Assembly (NCBI GenBank): GCA_022494885.1
Contig: JAGVSM010003562.1
Span: 97,759-161,758 of the forward strand
Length of the DNA: 64,000 bases
Source of the DNA: Micrasema longulum
Taxonomy: Eukaryota; Arthropoda; Insecta; Trichoptera; Brachycentridae
Reading direction: 5' to 3'
In this document: one piece after another, positions 41,471 to 52,114 of the stretch
Layout: each line of letters opens with the position of its first letter
How positions within the stretch are numbered: the first letter of the stretch is position 1
Notes under the pieces: model-generated
Databases searched by the model: none
What the model was told of the DNA's origin: nothing
The model's input: the letters and a program-made list of their open reading frames with translations, nothing else
Made by a program: the position numbers and the translations under genes

Positions 41471-41529
41471 TATTATTATAATTAATAACTACGAATATTA
41501 TATATTAAATAAAAAAATATATATTACTT

Positions 41530-41645
41530 ATATTTAAAGCATTAACTTTGTGGTCAAATATTTTACTAAATGTTATTAAATATTTGTATATAACCACTTA
41601 CCGGTTATTTCGATAAGTGGTTACATAGAAATATTTAAAAACATG
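41530..41645. repeat. H1 relic with motif K copy 4
   Basis: AAGCATTAACTTTGTGGTCA (minus motif K), then TAAATGTTATTAAATATTTG, TATATAACCACTTACCGG and its inverted remainder GATAAGTGGTTACATAG. This matches the left arm of 6856-7032, but the central hammerhead-like block is deleted, leaving a short hairpin. Confidence 0.55.
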
Positions 41646-41697
41646 TATAATTTTTTAAAATAAAAAAATTACAAACAAACAAATCTACGTGTTTTAA

Positions 41698-41832
41698 GTG
41701 ACTCATGGGCAGGATGGTTTTGTAACGCGGTATTAAAAGTGACATCCTCAACTAGTCAGGTCATAGGCCCTGCAAATGTCCATATAAGCTTTTCAAAAAG
41801 AACCTTCGTCTCTGTTAAATTATGTGTCAATT
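41698..41832 (-). mobile_element. Repeat X fragment
   Basis: TGGGCAGGATGGTTTTGTAA, AGTCAGGTCATAGGCCCTGC, AAATGTCCATATAAGC and TTCGTCTCTGTTAAATTATG: minus-strand X with an internal deletion. Confidence 0.6.
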
Positions 41833-42407
41833 TTTTCTTAGTATGTGTAAACCCTTCACATTGCGCAGTATAAAAGGTTCGCCAGAAAAACCTTTTATGT
41901 TGGAATAAATTTCTAGACAATCAGCTAACATTCTTCGAGATTCAAGATCCGTTATCTTTTGAACTTCTCAGAGCGCATCTTGTATTCAGTTTCAGCTTTC
42001 TTTCTTTTTACGTGCACTGAATAAATTTTCACCTGTCAATTGTTCTCTACCCCTACTGCTCCTAAAGTTGGCAGATTTCTAAGGCAACTCCTACTAATAT
42101 ATGTAGATATGAGAGATCTATTCTTATAAAAGCGGTGTGCTGATGAAGCCACATGTATTCTATTTCTATCAAAAACTGTTGATCCTAATGTTGGCAATAG
42201 TTTCACCAATATGCCCACGAATTGCCATTCGATACTAACCTATGGAATATTAGGCTGGGGAGGAGCAGCTTCAACACAATTAGATCCTGTAGGAAAAGAC
42301 CAAAAAGCAGTCTTTAGGGTGCTCTACCGAAAATCATACAGGTTTCCTAGTGACAATTTGTTTAAAGAACATGGGTTACTTGACGTGAGATAAATCTATA
42401 TGTATAA

Positions 42408-42839
42408 CAATGTTTGATTATGTCCAAGTGCTTGCAGACTGGCTGGATTTCCCCCCTAGGGAGTTGTTCATATATTAATTTATTTCAACAGAAAGGGAAA
42501 ATTTTTTGAGAAGGGAATATGGAAGTCTAGGCATTTACAGGGCTTATGACCTGTCATTGGCTGGTTTAAGTGGCCACTTTACACACTGTGTAACATTCAC
42601 CATTCTGCCCAAGTTTGATCATCCACATTTCCTCAACTCTTCAATCTGTTGACTTTTGTGAAGTAAAAGAGCTGAAACCTTTATCACGTGGGTGAGATTC
42701 ATCCGGCTGAACCAAATCACCTACTAGGCAACGCCTGAAAACAATTTTTCAATTTTTATACTTCTTCTTTTACCAGGTAGTAATTCAACAATGTTTGATT
42801 AAATTCTCAAAAATTTTTCCCTCTCTGTTGAAATAAATT
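42408..42839 (+). mobile_element. Repeat X, complete insertion with 13-bp TSD
   Basis: TCTATATGTATAA flanks the insertion on both sides (42395-42407 and 42840-42852), and the interrupted LINE frame joins in phase without it. It begins CAATGTTTGATTATGTCC and runs through GGATTTCCCCCCTAGGG, CATTTACAGGGCTTATGACC, GGCCACTTTACACACTGTG, GCTGAAACCTTTATCACGTG and CACCTACTAGGCAACGCC. After 381 bp CAATGTTTGATT returns (42789-42800). The last 39 bp are an inverted copy of 42477-42512. There is no reading frame, no poly-A tail and no terminal inverted repeat. One unit plus an inverted scrap suggests copying from a tandem or circular template followed by a strand switch. Confidence 0.85.
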
Positions 42840-43413
42840 TCTATATGTATAAGTTGACCAAATATATTCATCTTCATCCAAAATTACACATTTTTTCCGT
42901 TCATGAATATAGTACATGCCTGCGATTAAACAATTATGTAGTAACATTAAAAACTAGGACAGCATTCTTTCAGAGGTGTTATAAGTTCTTGGGCCCTAAA
43001 CTGTATAACAGCATCAATCTGGAATGGAAAAGCTTAGGTATAAAACAGCTTTAAAAAAATAAAAAAACTGTTACTTTATGTTGGAAGGCAGCATTGTCGT
43101 CAAACTTTATTTGCCATTATGTGTACCGTAGAATATCAGGATGGATTTCAAAACAATATGTACATATGTCTGTATCTTATTTTTAAATTAAGTTGATTTA
43201 CCTATGTCGGCTGGAAAGAGAAGGAATTTATTTTTATCTATTGCTATTTTTTATCTTTAAATCAAACACATCTAATACATACAGCGCTGCTGAGAATCAG
43301 TCTATATGACTTGTTTAACAGTGCCGATGTACTAAATAAGTTGTATATAAATATTATTGTTTGGCTTTATAAATATGTTAACATTGTATTTTTTGAAATT
43401 GTCTTACATGTAT

Positions 43414-43468
43414 ATCTAAGTGGACTTATAAGATATAATACATGAATATCTTATAAGTCCACTTAGAT
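43414..43468 (+). repeat. Perfect 23-bp-arm hairpin in the LINE 3'UTR
   Basis: Arms 43414-43436 and 43446-43468 are exact inverted copies (ATCTAAGTGGACTTATAAG at the outer end) around a 9-nt loop AATACATGA. It lies about 50 bp before the A-rich tail. It could be a 3' recognition stem-loop or a recent inverted duplication. Confidence 0.85.
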
Positions 43469-43539
43469 TGTAAGTATAAGTATATTGTTCTGTAAAAATG
43501 TTTTTTAAATAAAAAAATAAATTACCAAACAAAGAAAAT

Positions 43540-43570
43540 CACTAAGTTAGCGCTTCAAATATTAATTTAT
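43540..43570 (+). repeat. Motif K copy 5
   Basis: ATCACTAAGTTAGCGCTTCA, then AATATTAAT, close to copy 1 at 95-122. Confidence 0.45.
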
Positions 43571-44435
43571 ATAAAATATTTTCCTAAACTTTGAAACAAA
43601 AAAAATTGCTGACCAAACCTAATATTTATTTGGGCGTTAATTTTTTTAGATTTTCACGGACTTTTAGATACAAATCATTCAGATTAAGTAATTGTCCTGG
43701 TACCCAGTACGAGATAGTAAAAAATATAGATTGTGACGCGATCAGATTTAATCTGCATAAAAAGATAACCTCAATACCGTACAAATCCTAAGTAAATACG
43801 GTTACCCAAGTACTAACACAAATTTAATCAATCCTGCAACTATAATAAAATAAAAGAAATTAAAGTAAAATTATGCATTTATTATACTTTTTACAGTTCG
43901 AATATTATGTTTACTGGCAGACTAATTGCATTGTGTGATATTTTTCAACCAGCAAAAAACACTGGTGTAAGTTGTTCAAGATTTTTACTTGCCGATTTTA
44001 CAGCCTTTCGCTATAGTGCTTTCAAATATAAAAAAGATTAATAATATAATATTACATAAGTTATAGTAGAAATACCCATAAGTCTTTTGCATTTCGCATT
44101 GTGAGGTAAGGGTGCACTGAGGTAGGAGTCTAGAAGGGAAAAGGGAGAAAATCTATGATAAAAGAAGAATGATGTTATGGAATCTGGTTCTTAGGATAGT
44201 AAGCAATAACATGTATTTGATGAACTATTTTTTTATGCAAAGCATAAATTAATTTTTATTTTATTTTGTTTCAGGTTAGTATCTATGATTGTTTATGGTA
44301 CACCGTTTAACTTCTAACAAAAAGTTAGCAAAGAAAAAATCTACATTAGTGGTAAGTGCTTTAAAAAGTTCGAACAATGGTTGTTTAATTACTTAGATAT
44401 AATTTAAATTTCCATCTGTGGATTTATATTTATGT
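43571..44435. other. No gene recognised
   Basis: A 66-codon plus frame (43591-43791; FRFSRTFRYKSFRLSNCPG) is unidentified. Nothing else is seen. Confidence 0.4.
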
Positions 44436-44437
44436 TG

Positions 44438-44572
44438 ACAGACATGGAGAATTTTTGAGGAAAGAATATAAAAGTCTAAGTGTTTACAAAGCTTATGGTC
44501 TATCGTTGGCTGGTACATACATATAAGTGATCACATTCATCATTTTGCCTATATTTAAAAATCCATTTTTTT
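44438..44572 (+). mobile_element. Repeat X fragment
   Basis: GGAGAATTTTTGAGGAAAGA, AAAAGTCTAAGTGTTTACAA, AGCTTATGGTCTATCGTTGG and TTCATCATTTTGCCTATATT: about 130 bp of plus-strand X, well diverged. Confidence 0.65.
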
Positions 44573-45280
44573 TCTTTTATTCAAACCATATTGGAAGTAA
44601 CAAATGAAATCCATGCACGTGAAACTAGTTTTATTTTTAAAGTTCGGAAACTATGGCTATGAAATATCAGTTTGTATTGTATATTTTTTTCTCAGTACCT
44701 TTTTTTTCTCTCCTGTAAAATCATGAATTTTAAACTTTGATCGTTTTTTTAATTAACCATTTAATTACAAAGTAATCGGTTTTTACGTACTTGTGACGTG
44801 ATTGTTGGCACTTTCAGATGAACTTACCGAATCACCGTTCTTATCTGCCATCCTTCATTCGTTTTTCAATTTAACTTCTCTTTGCCCCTTGGGTCGCTTC
44901 GATTTAAGTAGTTTTTATTAGTGAGGCGCTCAATCGGTTTGAGAAGCAATCGATTTTTTTATGTTATTTTTAAAATAAAATTATTCAATACATTTTCAAA
45001 AATAAAGTATACTAAGTATCATTTAGTGACCGTCAAATTCGAAAGCATAATTGTTTGAAATACGTTTTTTTTTGCTTTCTTGAATATAAGTCATTTTCAC
45101 TCACACGACGGGTTTTACTTGACACTTGGGGCTCACAGGACAAATGGAAGACTGCAGTCTCGAGAGTTCGACATGATGATCATGATCCTCAGTCATAAAG
45201 GACCAACCAGGAAGAGAATACAATAAGGCAGACTATATAAATAAATACAAAATAACACTACGAGACAAGGTTTACGAGGT
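44573..45280. other. No gene recognised
   Basis: The segment at 44800-44960 is richer in G+C but interrupted in all frames. Confidence 0.4.
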
Positions 45281-45284
45281 AACT

Positions 45285-45565
45285 GTGATCAGTATCTTCG
45301 TTTCACGCCCGCTGGCTGGTTGAAACATGTGGTGTCTACAAAGATCCTCCAGGCATCTCTGACGGCTGCCAGCACCTGTGCGCACTCACAAGTCAGGTTT
45401 TGGGTTCTGTGGTTCTAAAATGAACTACCGACGAACAGTCAGCCAACGATGTCCAGGCCAACGAGAACACGATGCTTTGTAAAGTAGGCAAGCCTGGTTA
45501 AGGTTATCCAGAGGCATCTGTAGTATACGGCTAGCCAACCGCTTCTTCTCGGCATGTTATCTTAT
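45285..45565 (-). mobile_element. LINE 3' end, relative of 21135-21305
   Basis: The minus strand reads KRLASRILQMPLDNLNQACL, KASCSRWPGHRWLTVRR (frame 1) and then NLTCECAQVLAAVRDAWRIF VDTTCFN (shifted). Compare NLTWEDAKEFAAGRDAWRLF at 21135. Stops and shifts make it inactive. Confidence 0.65.
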
Positions 45566-48215
45566 TACTTCATTCTCTACAGAGTCAACCACCGCAACGC
45601 AACACCCAAGATTCTTCTGAGACATCTATTCTACAAACTCAGTTGTTTGCTGTTTTTTTTCCTGTTATACGGGAGTTGGTGTTAGGCTGCATTTGGTTTT
45701 CACTGAGTGAATATTCGATCTCCCGACAGCCTTCATACTGTTTAATGTGGCGCCCGCTATTCCTAGCCACACTTACAATTATTTTTGAAATCTGTCATTT
45801 TCCGTTGTTTCTACTCCTGGATATTTGATTAGTATCGGTTATGAAAATAACTAGCTGTAAACAAAAAACGTTTAGAATGACCGATTATTTACATCACTAA
45901 CTCGAATGTAGCAACACGGTTGTTTACAATGATTCCTCAGGAGTGTTCACGTTTCTGCTTTAAATGTTTCGTGTTTGTTTTTGTGTTAACAAGATTCAAA
46001 TCAGAGTCGATGATTAATGGTTGGCTTTCAACGGCCTTAAACAGTCTTTATTGGTTTTGGAATATTTTCGTTCCATTATTTTTGTTTAGTAAAATGGATC
46101 ACGTTCTGTTTGACTTTCGCTCACGGTGTTTACAAATATTGACAAGTAAATGATGTCGGGTGTCGATAGCGTAACGTCATTAATTGTGTTGACAGCAGGT
46201 GAGATTTATGGGATTATTTCCAAGGAAATGTATAAACATATGTTTTAGATTAAGGAATATTTAAAAAAAAACATCATTTAATGCATAACGAGATAAGCTT
46301 TCTCTCAGAAAAGCACCAAATAAATTTTATTATTTTGCAATTTGCAGGTTAAATAAATCATATGGAAAATACAAAAGAAATCAACTATCAATGCCACACA
46401 CATATGAGACTAGAGATAAGAAAGATAAGATTACTCATAAGGATAAAAAAGTTGCAAAGGCAAAAAAAAAACCATTTTTTATGCAGCGTGTAAGTTTTGT
46501 ATTTTTGAAATTACTCCGCTTGTGACGTTTAAAGTTATTTTCCCCTTCGTCTGAGTTCTGCTGATTGGTCAGTCCGTAAACCAGAAATCTACCACAATTT
46601 TCTTATCATTTGTTTATTCGGAAGAACTAGTGATGTCGTTCAAAGTAGTTGGTTTTTTTTTTCCATACATTTTCAAGAAACTACGCCGTATACTTTAATG
46701 CTCTAATTTTTAGCGTGCTTAAGAATATTGGTGAATGATGTAAATAGATTCACATTTTTTGTAAAAAATAAATTTGCGATGGCAGATTGAACAATAAATT
46801 AATTTCGCCAAACTGACCATGTGAGCTAGTGGATAATGCAGCCAACAATTTGCAAGAGATGTATTTGAAACAAATAAGATCGACATGTAATAACACTGAC
46901 TATCCTGGTGTTAAGTCTTCTTACTTGTCGACAATTAGCTCATCCTATCAGGGAAATTGGTCTTCAGGAACACTGCAGGCACACAATTTCATTTAGAGGC
47001 GAAGGATGACTTTTTACAACTTACACGGCAAACAGCGGAAAATGATTGTATCACTTGCAGAATGAATTAAAAAAGCGAGCGTTCATAAAAGCCGCCGAAA
47101 AAGCGAAATGGTGCGCGCGGGAAAACTGTGTTGCCAAACCAAAAATGTCCTGTCAGGCATAGAAACCAAAATTAACCAGTATCTATTCCCATATGACTAT
47201 TCGGACAAAAACACATCGAAACAAATTATCGGCTCAACCAAATACATCGAATTTCCGCTAAACTTCCTCATTTAAAAAATACGTATATTTGTGAATGTAT
47301 TCTATTTTTTTACTAATTAATTTGACAACTGAAGTTTGTTTAACTCATCACATAATGCAAAATGTAAATATAAATATAAATTATAAGTTATTGAATTAAA
47401 GCAGATAGCTGCTAAACTGCCGATAAATAGAGTAAAATAGATCCGTATTATCCGCAGAAGCCGTAGTCAGCAAGCGAATTGCCCTAATGATGTGTGAATT
47501 TTGACTATTTATACGGATTCTGGGTGCGTAAAACAGTGCACGAGACTTTGTTCTAGCATTGGGCTTATACAAAACTGATATCTTTCAGTATATTTGGATT
47601 ACATATACTTCCAGAAATCAGCTTTAAGGAGTGTTTCCCAAGAAAAATTTGACCTCAAGATTCAAGGGTGTTGTAATCCAGCATCTCTGCTATAAATAAA
47701 GATAGAAACAATAATGGATACTTATTAGTTTCTTTAAAATACAAGTATCGCAAAAATCGCCTTTAAACCTTTTTCTGTAAATATCTTAACATTTTGTTTA
47801 ATAACTTTTCTGAGACGTAATTTCGTCACACGAGTAAAATGAAATTTTCGGTAAAGTTCGTTCATAAAGGCCATTTAAATTGTATTTTAAATAAAATATT
47901 ATGTCATTACAAAATATGTCAACACCGTAATGTTTTGTCAGAAAGTTTTCTGTGCCAAAATAAATGTCCTAGTAATGATGTCGACCACGAATTTGAGAGC
48001 GTTCCGTGAGAATTGCCTAGAACTCTATTTGCAAACTAAAACATCTTACGAACAATTGTATGCTTACATATTTTAACTCATTTTTTTTAATAAATCAATA
48101 TTCGCACCTTGAGTGTAAAACCAAAACATATGCATATTTAGAGATATGGGCGTTTGAAGATTACACTTTATAAGAAAAACTGGGATTTATATTGTTTTTT
48201 TTTGTCTTTTATAAA
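45566..48215. other. No gene firmly recognised; possible coding relic 46960-47290
   Basis: At 46960-47275 one plus frame reads RRRMTFYNLHGKQRKMIVSL and, after a stop, SGIETKINQYLFPYDYSDK, which looks more like protein than noise. No family is recognised. The frames at 45643-45828 and 45920-46153 are hydrophobic and unconvincing. Confidence 0.35.
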
Positions 48216-48217
48216 AT

Positions 48218-48305
48218 ACAACTCTTCCATCTGTTGACTTTTGTGAAGTAAAAGAGCTGAAACTTTTATATTGGTTCAGCCGGATGAATCTCACCCACTT
48301 ACTCA
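48218..48305. mobile_element. Repeat X scrap with inverted junction
   Basis: Plus strand TCTTCCATCTGTTGACTTTT and AGTAAAAGAGCTGAAACTTT, then at 48271 a switch to minus X: TGGTTCAGCCGGATGAATCT CACCCAC. These two pieces are adjacent in normal X but here face each other. LINE coding sequence starts within about 20 bp. Confidence 0.7.
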
Positions 48306-48309
48306 AGTT

Positions 48310-48760
48310 TTCAGTTGTGGAAATGTGGACATTAAGTTGAGGGGGATTGTACCGGATAGCATAATCCGTGAGACGAAACCTATGGGCGAAGGTGTATATT
48401 TTAAATTCTGTAATATCCTGCCGGTAAAACAACTTTGTGACTACAAATTGATTGTAGATCACTTTGTTGATCCGGAATATAAAAAAAGAGTTTCCCACAC
48501 TCACAACACTAGATTAAAAACTAAGGGCTCCCGGTTTTTTCCCCGAATTACAAATTGCTTCGGAGAGCGAACATTAAATAAATTGCGTTCCAAGATTGTT
48601 CAATGATCTCCCACAAACCATCATTTACATGAAAGATCTTCAAATGAAAAAAAAGAACTGAAGAAATATCTTCTAGATACTTTATAGTGCCTGTTTATAA
48701 ATAAATGTGTAAAATATAAATAAGATAAATGTAATATAAACCTGTCATAAAAAAAAAAAA
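48310..48760 (+). mobile_element. Non-LTR retrotransposon C-terminus and 3' end
   Basis: The plus strand encodes GVYFKFCNILPVKQLCDYKL, IVDHFVDPEYKKRVSHTHNT RLKTKGSRFFPRITNCFGER TLNKLRSKI. A one-base shift near 48598 then gives LFNDLPQTIIYMKDLQ. NILPVxxLxxYKL ... H-x-TR ... PRxxxxFGER ... LFNxLP is the C-terminal order of a LINE ORF2. The element ends with a poly-A run at 48749-48761. The residues before about 48310 come from repeat X and are not part of the protein. Confidence 0.75.
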
Positions 48761-48884
48761 ATGTGCCCCACCGAAAAGTCTTTAGAGTTAGTGGGTAACA
48801 AAATTTTATGTGTATTTTTTAATTATTAAATAAACGCTGCTCTGCAGCACTGAAAATGAAACAAAGGCAAAATATTGAATTTTA

Positions 48885-48968
48885 CAGCGTGCAATGACAG
48901 GTCATACGCCCTGTAAATGCCTAGACTTTCATATTCCATTCTCGTTTTCCCTCTCTGTTACACAAATT
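48885..48968 (-). mobile_element. Repeat X fragment
   Basis: GCAATGACAGGTCATACGCC, CTGTAAATGCCTAGACTTTC and TTTTCCCTCTCTGTTACA: 80 bp of minus-strand X. Confidence 0.75.
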
Positions 48969-48969
48969 G

Positions 48970-49670
48970 AGATATTAATAAATATATTTATATTAGATTT
49001 GTTAGCAATATTGTTGCTTAAAATATCAACATTAGGTTATTACTGATTTTGCATAGGGTTACAGAATTTATGACAGGATAAACACAAGACAAGTCGGCAA
49101 TCCCTTTAGGACCCTTTTTTGTTTTCATTTTCTTATGACGATAATAATATGTTGGGCAAATAATCTGTTAAAGGATATTTTCGGTACAAAAGGATGATGG
49201 GGGGTCATTTTTATCAGGACAAATAATAAGAGATAACATGGCAATGCTCTTAGGTGATCCTTTATCTAGTTTTACGATTAGGTCAAGGAAAAGAAACGTT
49301 TTTTGTCCCCATAAAGTTTATTTTATTCATTGTCGAAACAAATAACACACGAGCTGCTGTTGCTTTTCGTTTGTTTATAATATCATACATATTATTAATT
49401 ATTCGCATAAAGGTCTTATTTTACATTAATAAAAACAGAAAATAACGAGAAGTAAAAAATAAAATATAAGCAGAGAGAATTAAATGCCATACCACTCACT
49501 CACTCTTTAAATTCAAACATTACTTCATTCTCATTGTATGTACAGACACAAATGCTAATATTTTCACGCATATACGTTCATTGTCAAGCCTTTTTACGTC
49601 AATTTTCAAGTTTGATTACATCTTTTTAGTTTTTTGCGTCCATTATCATTTAAAAAATTTATTTTATATT
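48970..49670. other. No gene recognised
   Basis: The 63-codon frame at 49254-49445 is I/F/L-rich, no motif. Confidence 0.45.
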
Positions 49671-49673
49671 TTT

Positions 49674-49850
49674 TTATTTTCTACACAACGGCCAGGAGGC
49701 CCGATTAGAGTGGTGAGTTGCAGCACAAAGCACCCTGGTTGAAAAAAAAATATTTGTTTTTATTTTGTGCTTTCACCGGTAATCGAACCCGAAACCTTCC
49801 TCGGGTGAGTCAAACAAATTAACCACTACACTACTAAAGCCGCGCTTTTA
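49674..49850 (-). mobile_element. SINE-C, full copy (tRNA-derived head)
   Basis: The minus strand reads head TTAGTAGTGTAGTGGTTAAT (A box), TGACTCACCCGAGGAAGG, GGGTTCGATTACCGG (B box). The body is TTTTTTCAACCAGGGTGC, ACTCACCACTCTAATCGGG and CCTCCTGGCCGTTGTGTAG, then an A-rich tail. Copies are at 56572-56738 and 59222-59335. Confidence 0.8.
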
Positions 49851-51020
49851 GTATTTACACGCTGTGGATGCTACGCATCCCTTGAAAATAAAAGAAGAAT
49901 ATGTCATGGTACGATCGGTTAAAATCTTTAATAACCTTTATTTATGTGTGCGTAATAGAAAAATTTAAAATAAAATATTCTAGTGTGCGTTGTAACTCGA
50001 AACGAAATAATTTTTTTTACTTGGTTAACTGACTACTACAAGTAAATTTAATATTCGAACGCACTGTATTTTGTTATTTAAAAAATAATAAGCATGAACA
50101 AAAAATGATTGTTTACTAAAATTCCACAGATAACTTTCGGCGGCACGCGATTTCGGATTCAAACAATGTTTTTGTTAAAAATAGTACATTTCTATGAATG
50201 CGTATTTCCTACATCAACGCATTCATTGTATTTGCCGGATACCGATTTTGAAGTTGTGTCCAGTTCCATATAAAAAAAATTGCCCATGCGCATTTACGTT
50301 CGTCTGTCGTTGTCTTGTTATTCTTTGAAATTAATTAAAATTAGACCATAATATTTACAAAACAATGAGAAGTTGTGTACCCAGAAGATATAATTAATAA
50401 TGTTTTATAAAATGGACCTTTTATATTAAAAACATATTTTAATGTTTTCAAACAAACAATTGAAATCTTAGCAAATAATGAAAAATTACAAATATAATAG
50501 TTTTCAACTAAAATTCCTTAACGAACATAATGGTAGTCTTATAATCTCTATATTATTCTACAAACCTTCAAAAGGCGTATAAAAACAAGTATTAAGTTCA
50601 ATTCTTACCTCGCAATTTTATATTAAGTTGTTAGATTTGCATATAATTGCGGTAAAACACCATTATTATTTCGGTAAAAAAATACAAAAGAAAAAAATGT
50701 AAACTCGCACGTAAAGAAAATCTGTGGAACGTGTTTCTCGGGTAGACATTTTATGCATTCTTGCTCTGAACGTGAGTATGTAATTTGCAAAAAATAATGA
50801 CACATAAAGTGTACGCTATACAACAAATAATAAAGTAAAAATTACAGTAGTTACCTACCGCAGAGCTGGAGGATTATTGTTGTATGTGATGGAAACAAAA
50901 AATAGCTTGACAAAGAAATGCCAAAGAAGTTCATGGATGTTCGTTATAAAATTTGATGAGGAACATAAATTTGTATAAAATTTTATGGCCGTTTTTTCAA
51001 AATGGATACTTAGGTTTTGG
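49851..51020. other. No gene recognised
   Basis: A+T-rich; no repeat matched. CCATGCGCATTTACG near 50284 is a small GC-rich spot. Confidence 0.45.
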
Positions 51021-51034
51021 TTTCTAAATATTAT

Positions 51035-51090
51035 TAAACGTGACAGTCTGACGAAGAAATTCCTCGCTGAAGTCAAGTATCAAAATATTA
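51035..51090 (+). repeat. Weak H1-like core
   Basis: ACAGTCTGACGAAGAAATTC, CTCGCTGAAGTCAAG. It keeps CTGACGAAGA but has no pairable stem II and has GAAG instead of GAAA. Confidence 0.25.
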
Positions 51091-51099
51091 ACTCAAATA

Positions 51100-51500
51100 T
51101 ACAAATCGCATTGTGTAATTAAAGCATTGAGAGTGGTATTTAAGTATAGTACATACACTAAAATGAAATTTATGTTAGAGAAATGAAATATTCTTGATAT
51201 TAAAAAAATATTCTGTTTAATATTTATTTCATTAACAAGTTGAAAAACAGACTGCTTCCTGGATACATGTAAAAAAATATCAATATAAAAACGATTTACA
51301 CAAGTATGGAACGAGAAGTGAGTGTAATTTCAGATTTCTTAAGGAGAGACTGATTGGAACTTAAAAAATCTTTATTACAAAAACCGTTATGATAAAAAAA
51401 TTATTTTTTTTTTAAAAAGGAAAATTATTTGGATTCCTATAATTTACTGAAATATTTTAATTTACAGACTATTTCGTAAATATCTTGTGCTGAAACAAAT
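51100..51500. other. No gene recognised
   Basis: A+T-rich, nothing matched. Confidence 0.45.
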
Positions 51501-51502
51501 AA

Positions 51503-51590
51503 ACCTCGAGTTGTGGTAGAGTAGGATTTGAATCTCGGACCTTTGATCCGTGAATCCACAACACTACCACGGGACCACAACCCGGTTCTA
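51503..51590 (-). mobile_element. SINE-B head
   Basis: The minus strand reads CCGGGTTGTGGTCCCGTGG, ATTCACGGATCAAAGGTCCG, AGATTCAAATCCTACTCTAC. Head only, about 85 bp. Confidence 0.7.
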
Positions 51591-52112
51591 ATGAAATTAT
51601 TTAATAAGTTGCCAGAAAGTCTCAGGGAGGCTGGAAGCGTTTCCACTATTCGAATAAAATACTTAGTAAATATTAAGGATAAATAATAAATTTCGTAGAA
51701 TTATTCTAGATTATATTAATTTAGTTGGGTATAATTATTTGGATTATTATAGTGTAATACTAGTAAGTAAAGTTATAGAACATTATAAATTTACAAATTA
51801 AATAAATACAAATAAATGTTTTGTTAATATGTGTGTGATAAAAAATTCATCTATTGAAAAAAATAACATATGAAATATTCATAAAAAACAAACATTACGT
51901 TCCATGAATTTTTAGAAAACCCAGAATTTCTGAGAAATTCTGTTTCCAGTAAGCAAAATTTTTAAGATACTTACATTTTTTGTTAACGAATAAAATCGTT
52001 ACGGAACCCACTTATTATTTGTGTCTTTAAATCGTTTGAAAATATCGGAAAGCATAAAAAATAAGATTTTGAGAAAACGTTATGGCAAACGATCCGAAAA
52101 TACCATCAACAT
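51591..52112. other. No gene recognised
   Basis: A+T-rich; an A-rich LINE-like tail may end near 51800 (AAATTAAATAAATACAAATA) but lacks other support. Confidence 0.4.
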
Positions 52113-52114
52113 TA

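Larger units (their letters stand above)
42195..43525 (+). mobile_element. Non-LTR retrotransposon C-terminus and 3'UTR, split by X
   Basis: It encodes CHSILTYGILGWGGAAS, QKAVFRVLYRKSYRFPSDNL and FKEHGLLDVR with a stop at 42391 (left part). The frame resumes after the insertion as MYKLTKYIHLHPKLHIF, EYSTCLRLNNYV, FKFLGP-like FLGPKLYNSINLEWKSLG (to 43054). LxYGIxxWGG, QKxxLRxxxxKxRxxPSxxLF, LxVRQIY, Y-S-T and GPxLYNxL are the classic order of insect LINE tails. Ignoring the 432 bp plus one target duplication, both halves are in one frame. The TAA at 42391 stands where Q is usual. The 3'UTR with a perfect hairpin (43414-43468) leads to AAATAAAAAAATAAATT near 43520. Confidence 0.85.

Noticed and set aside
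42036..42218. Minus-strand 60-codon frame with LPTLG twice
   Set aside because: It overlaps the start of the plus-strand LINE tail and has no recognised family; the duplicated LPTLG reflects two similar short DNA segments.
48187..48504. 105-codon minus frame
   Set aside because: Antisense to the LINE C-terminal tail and to repeat X.
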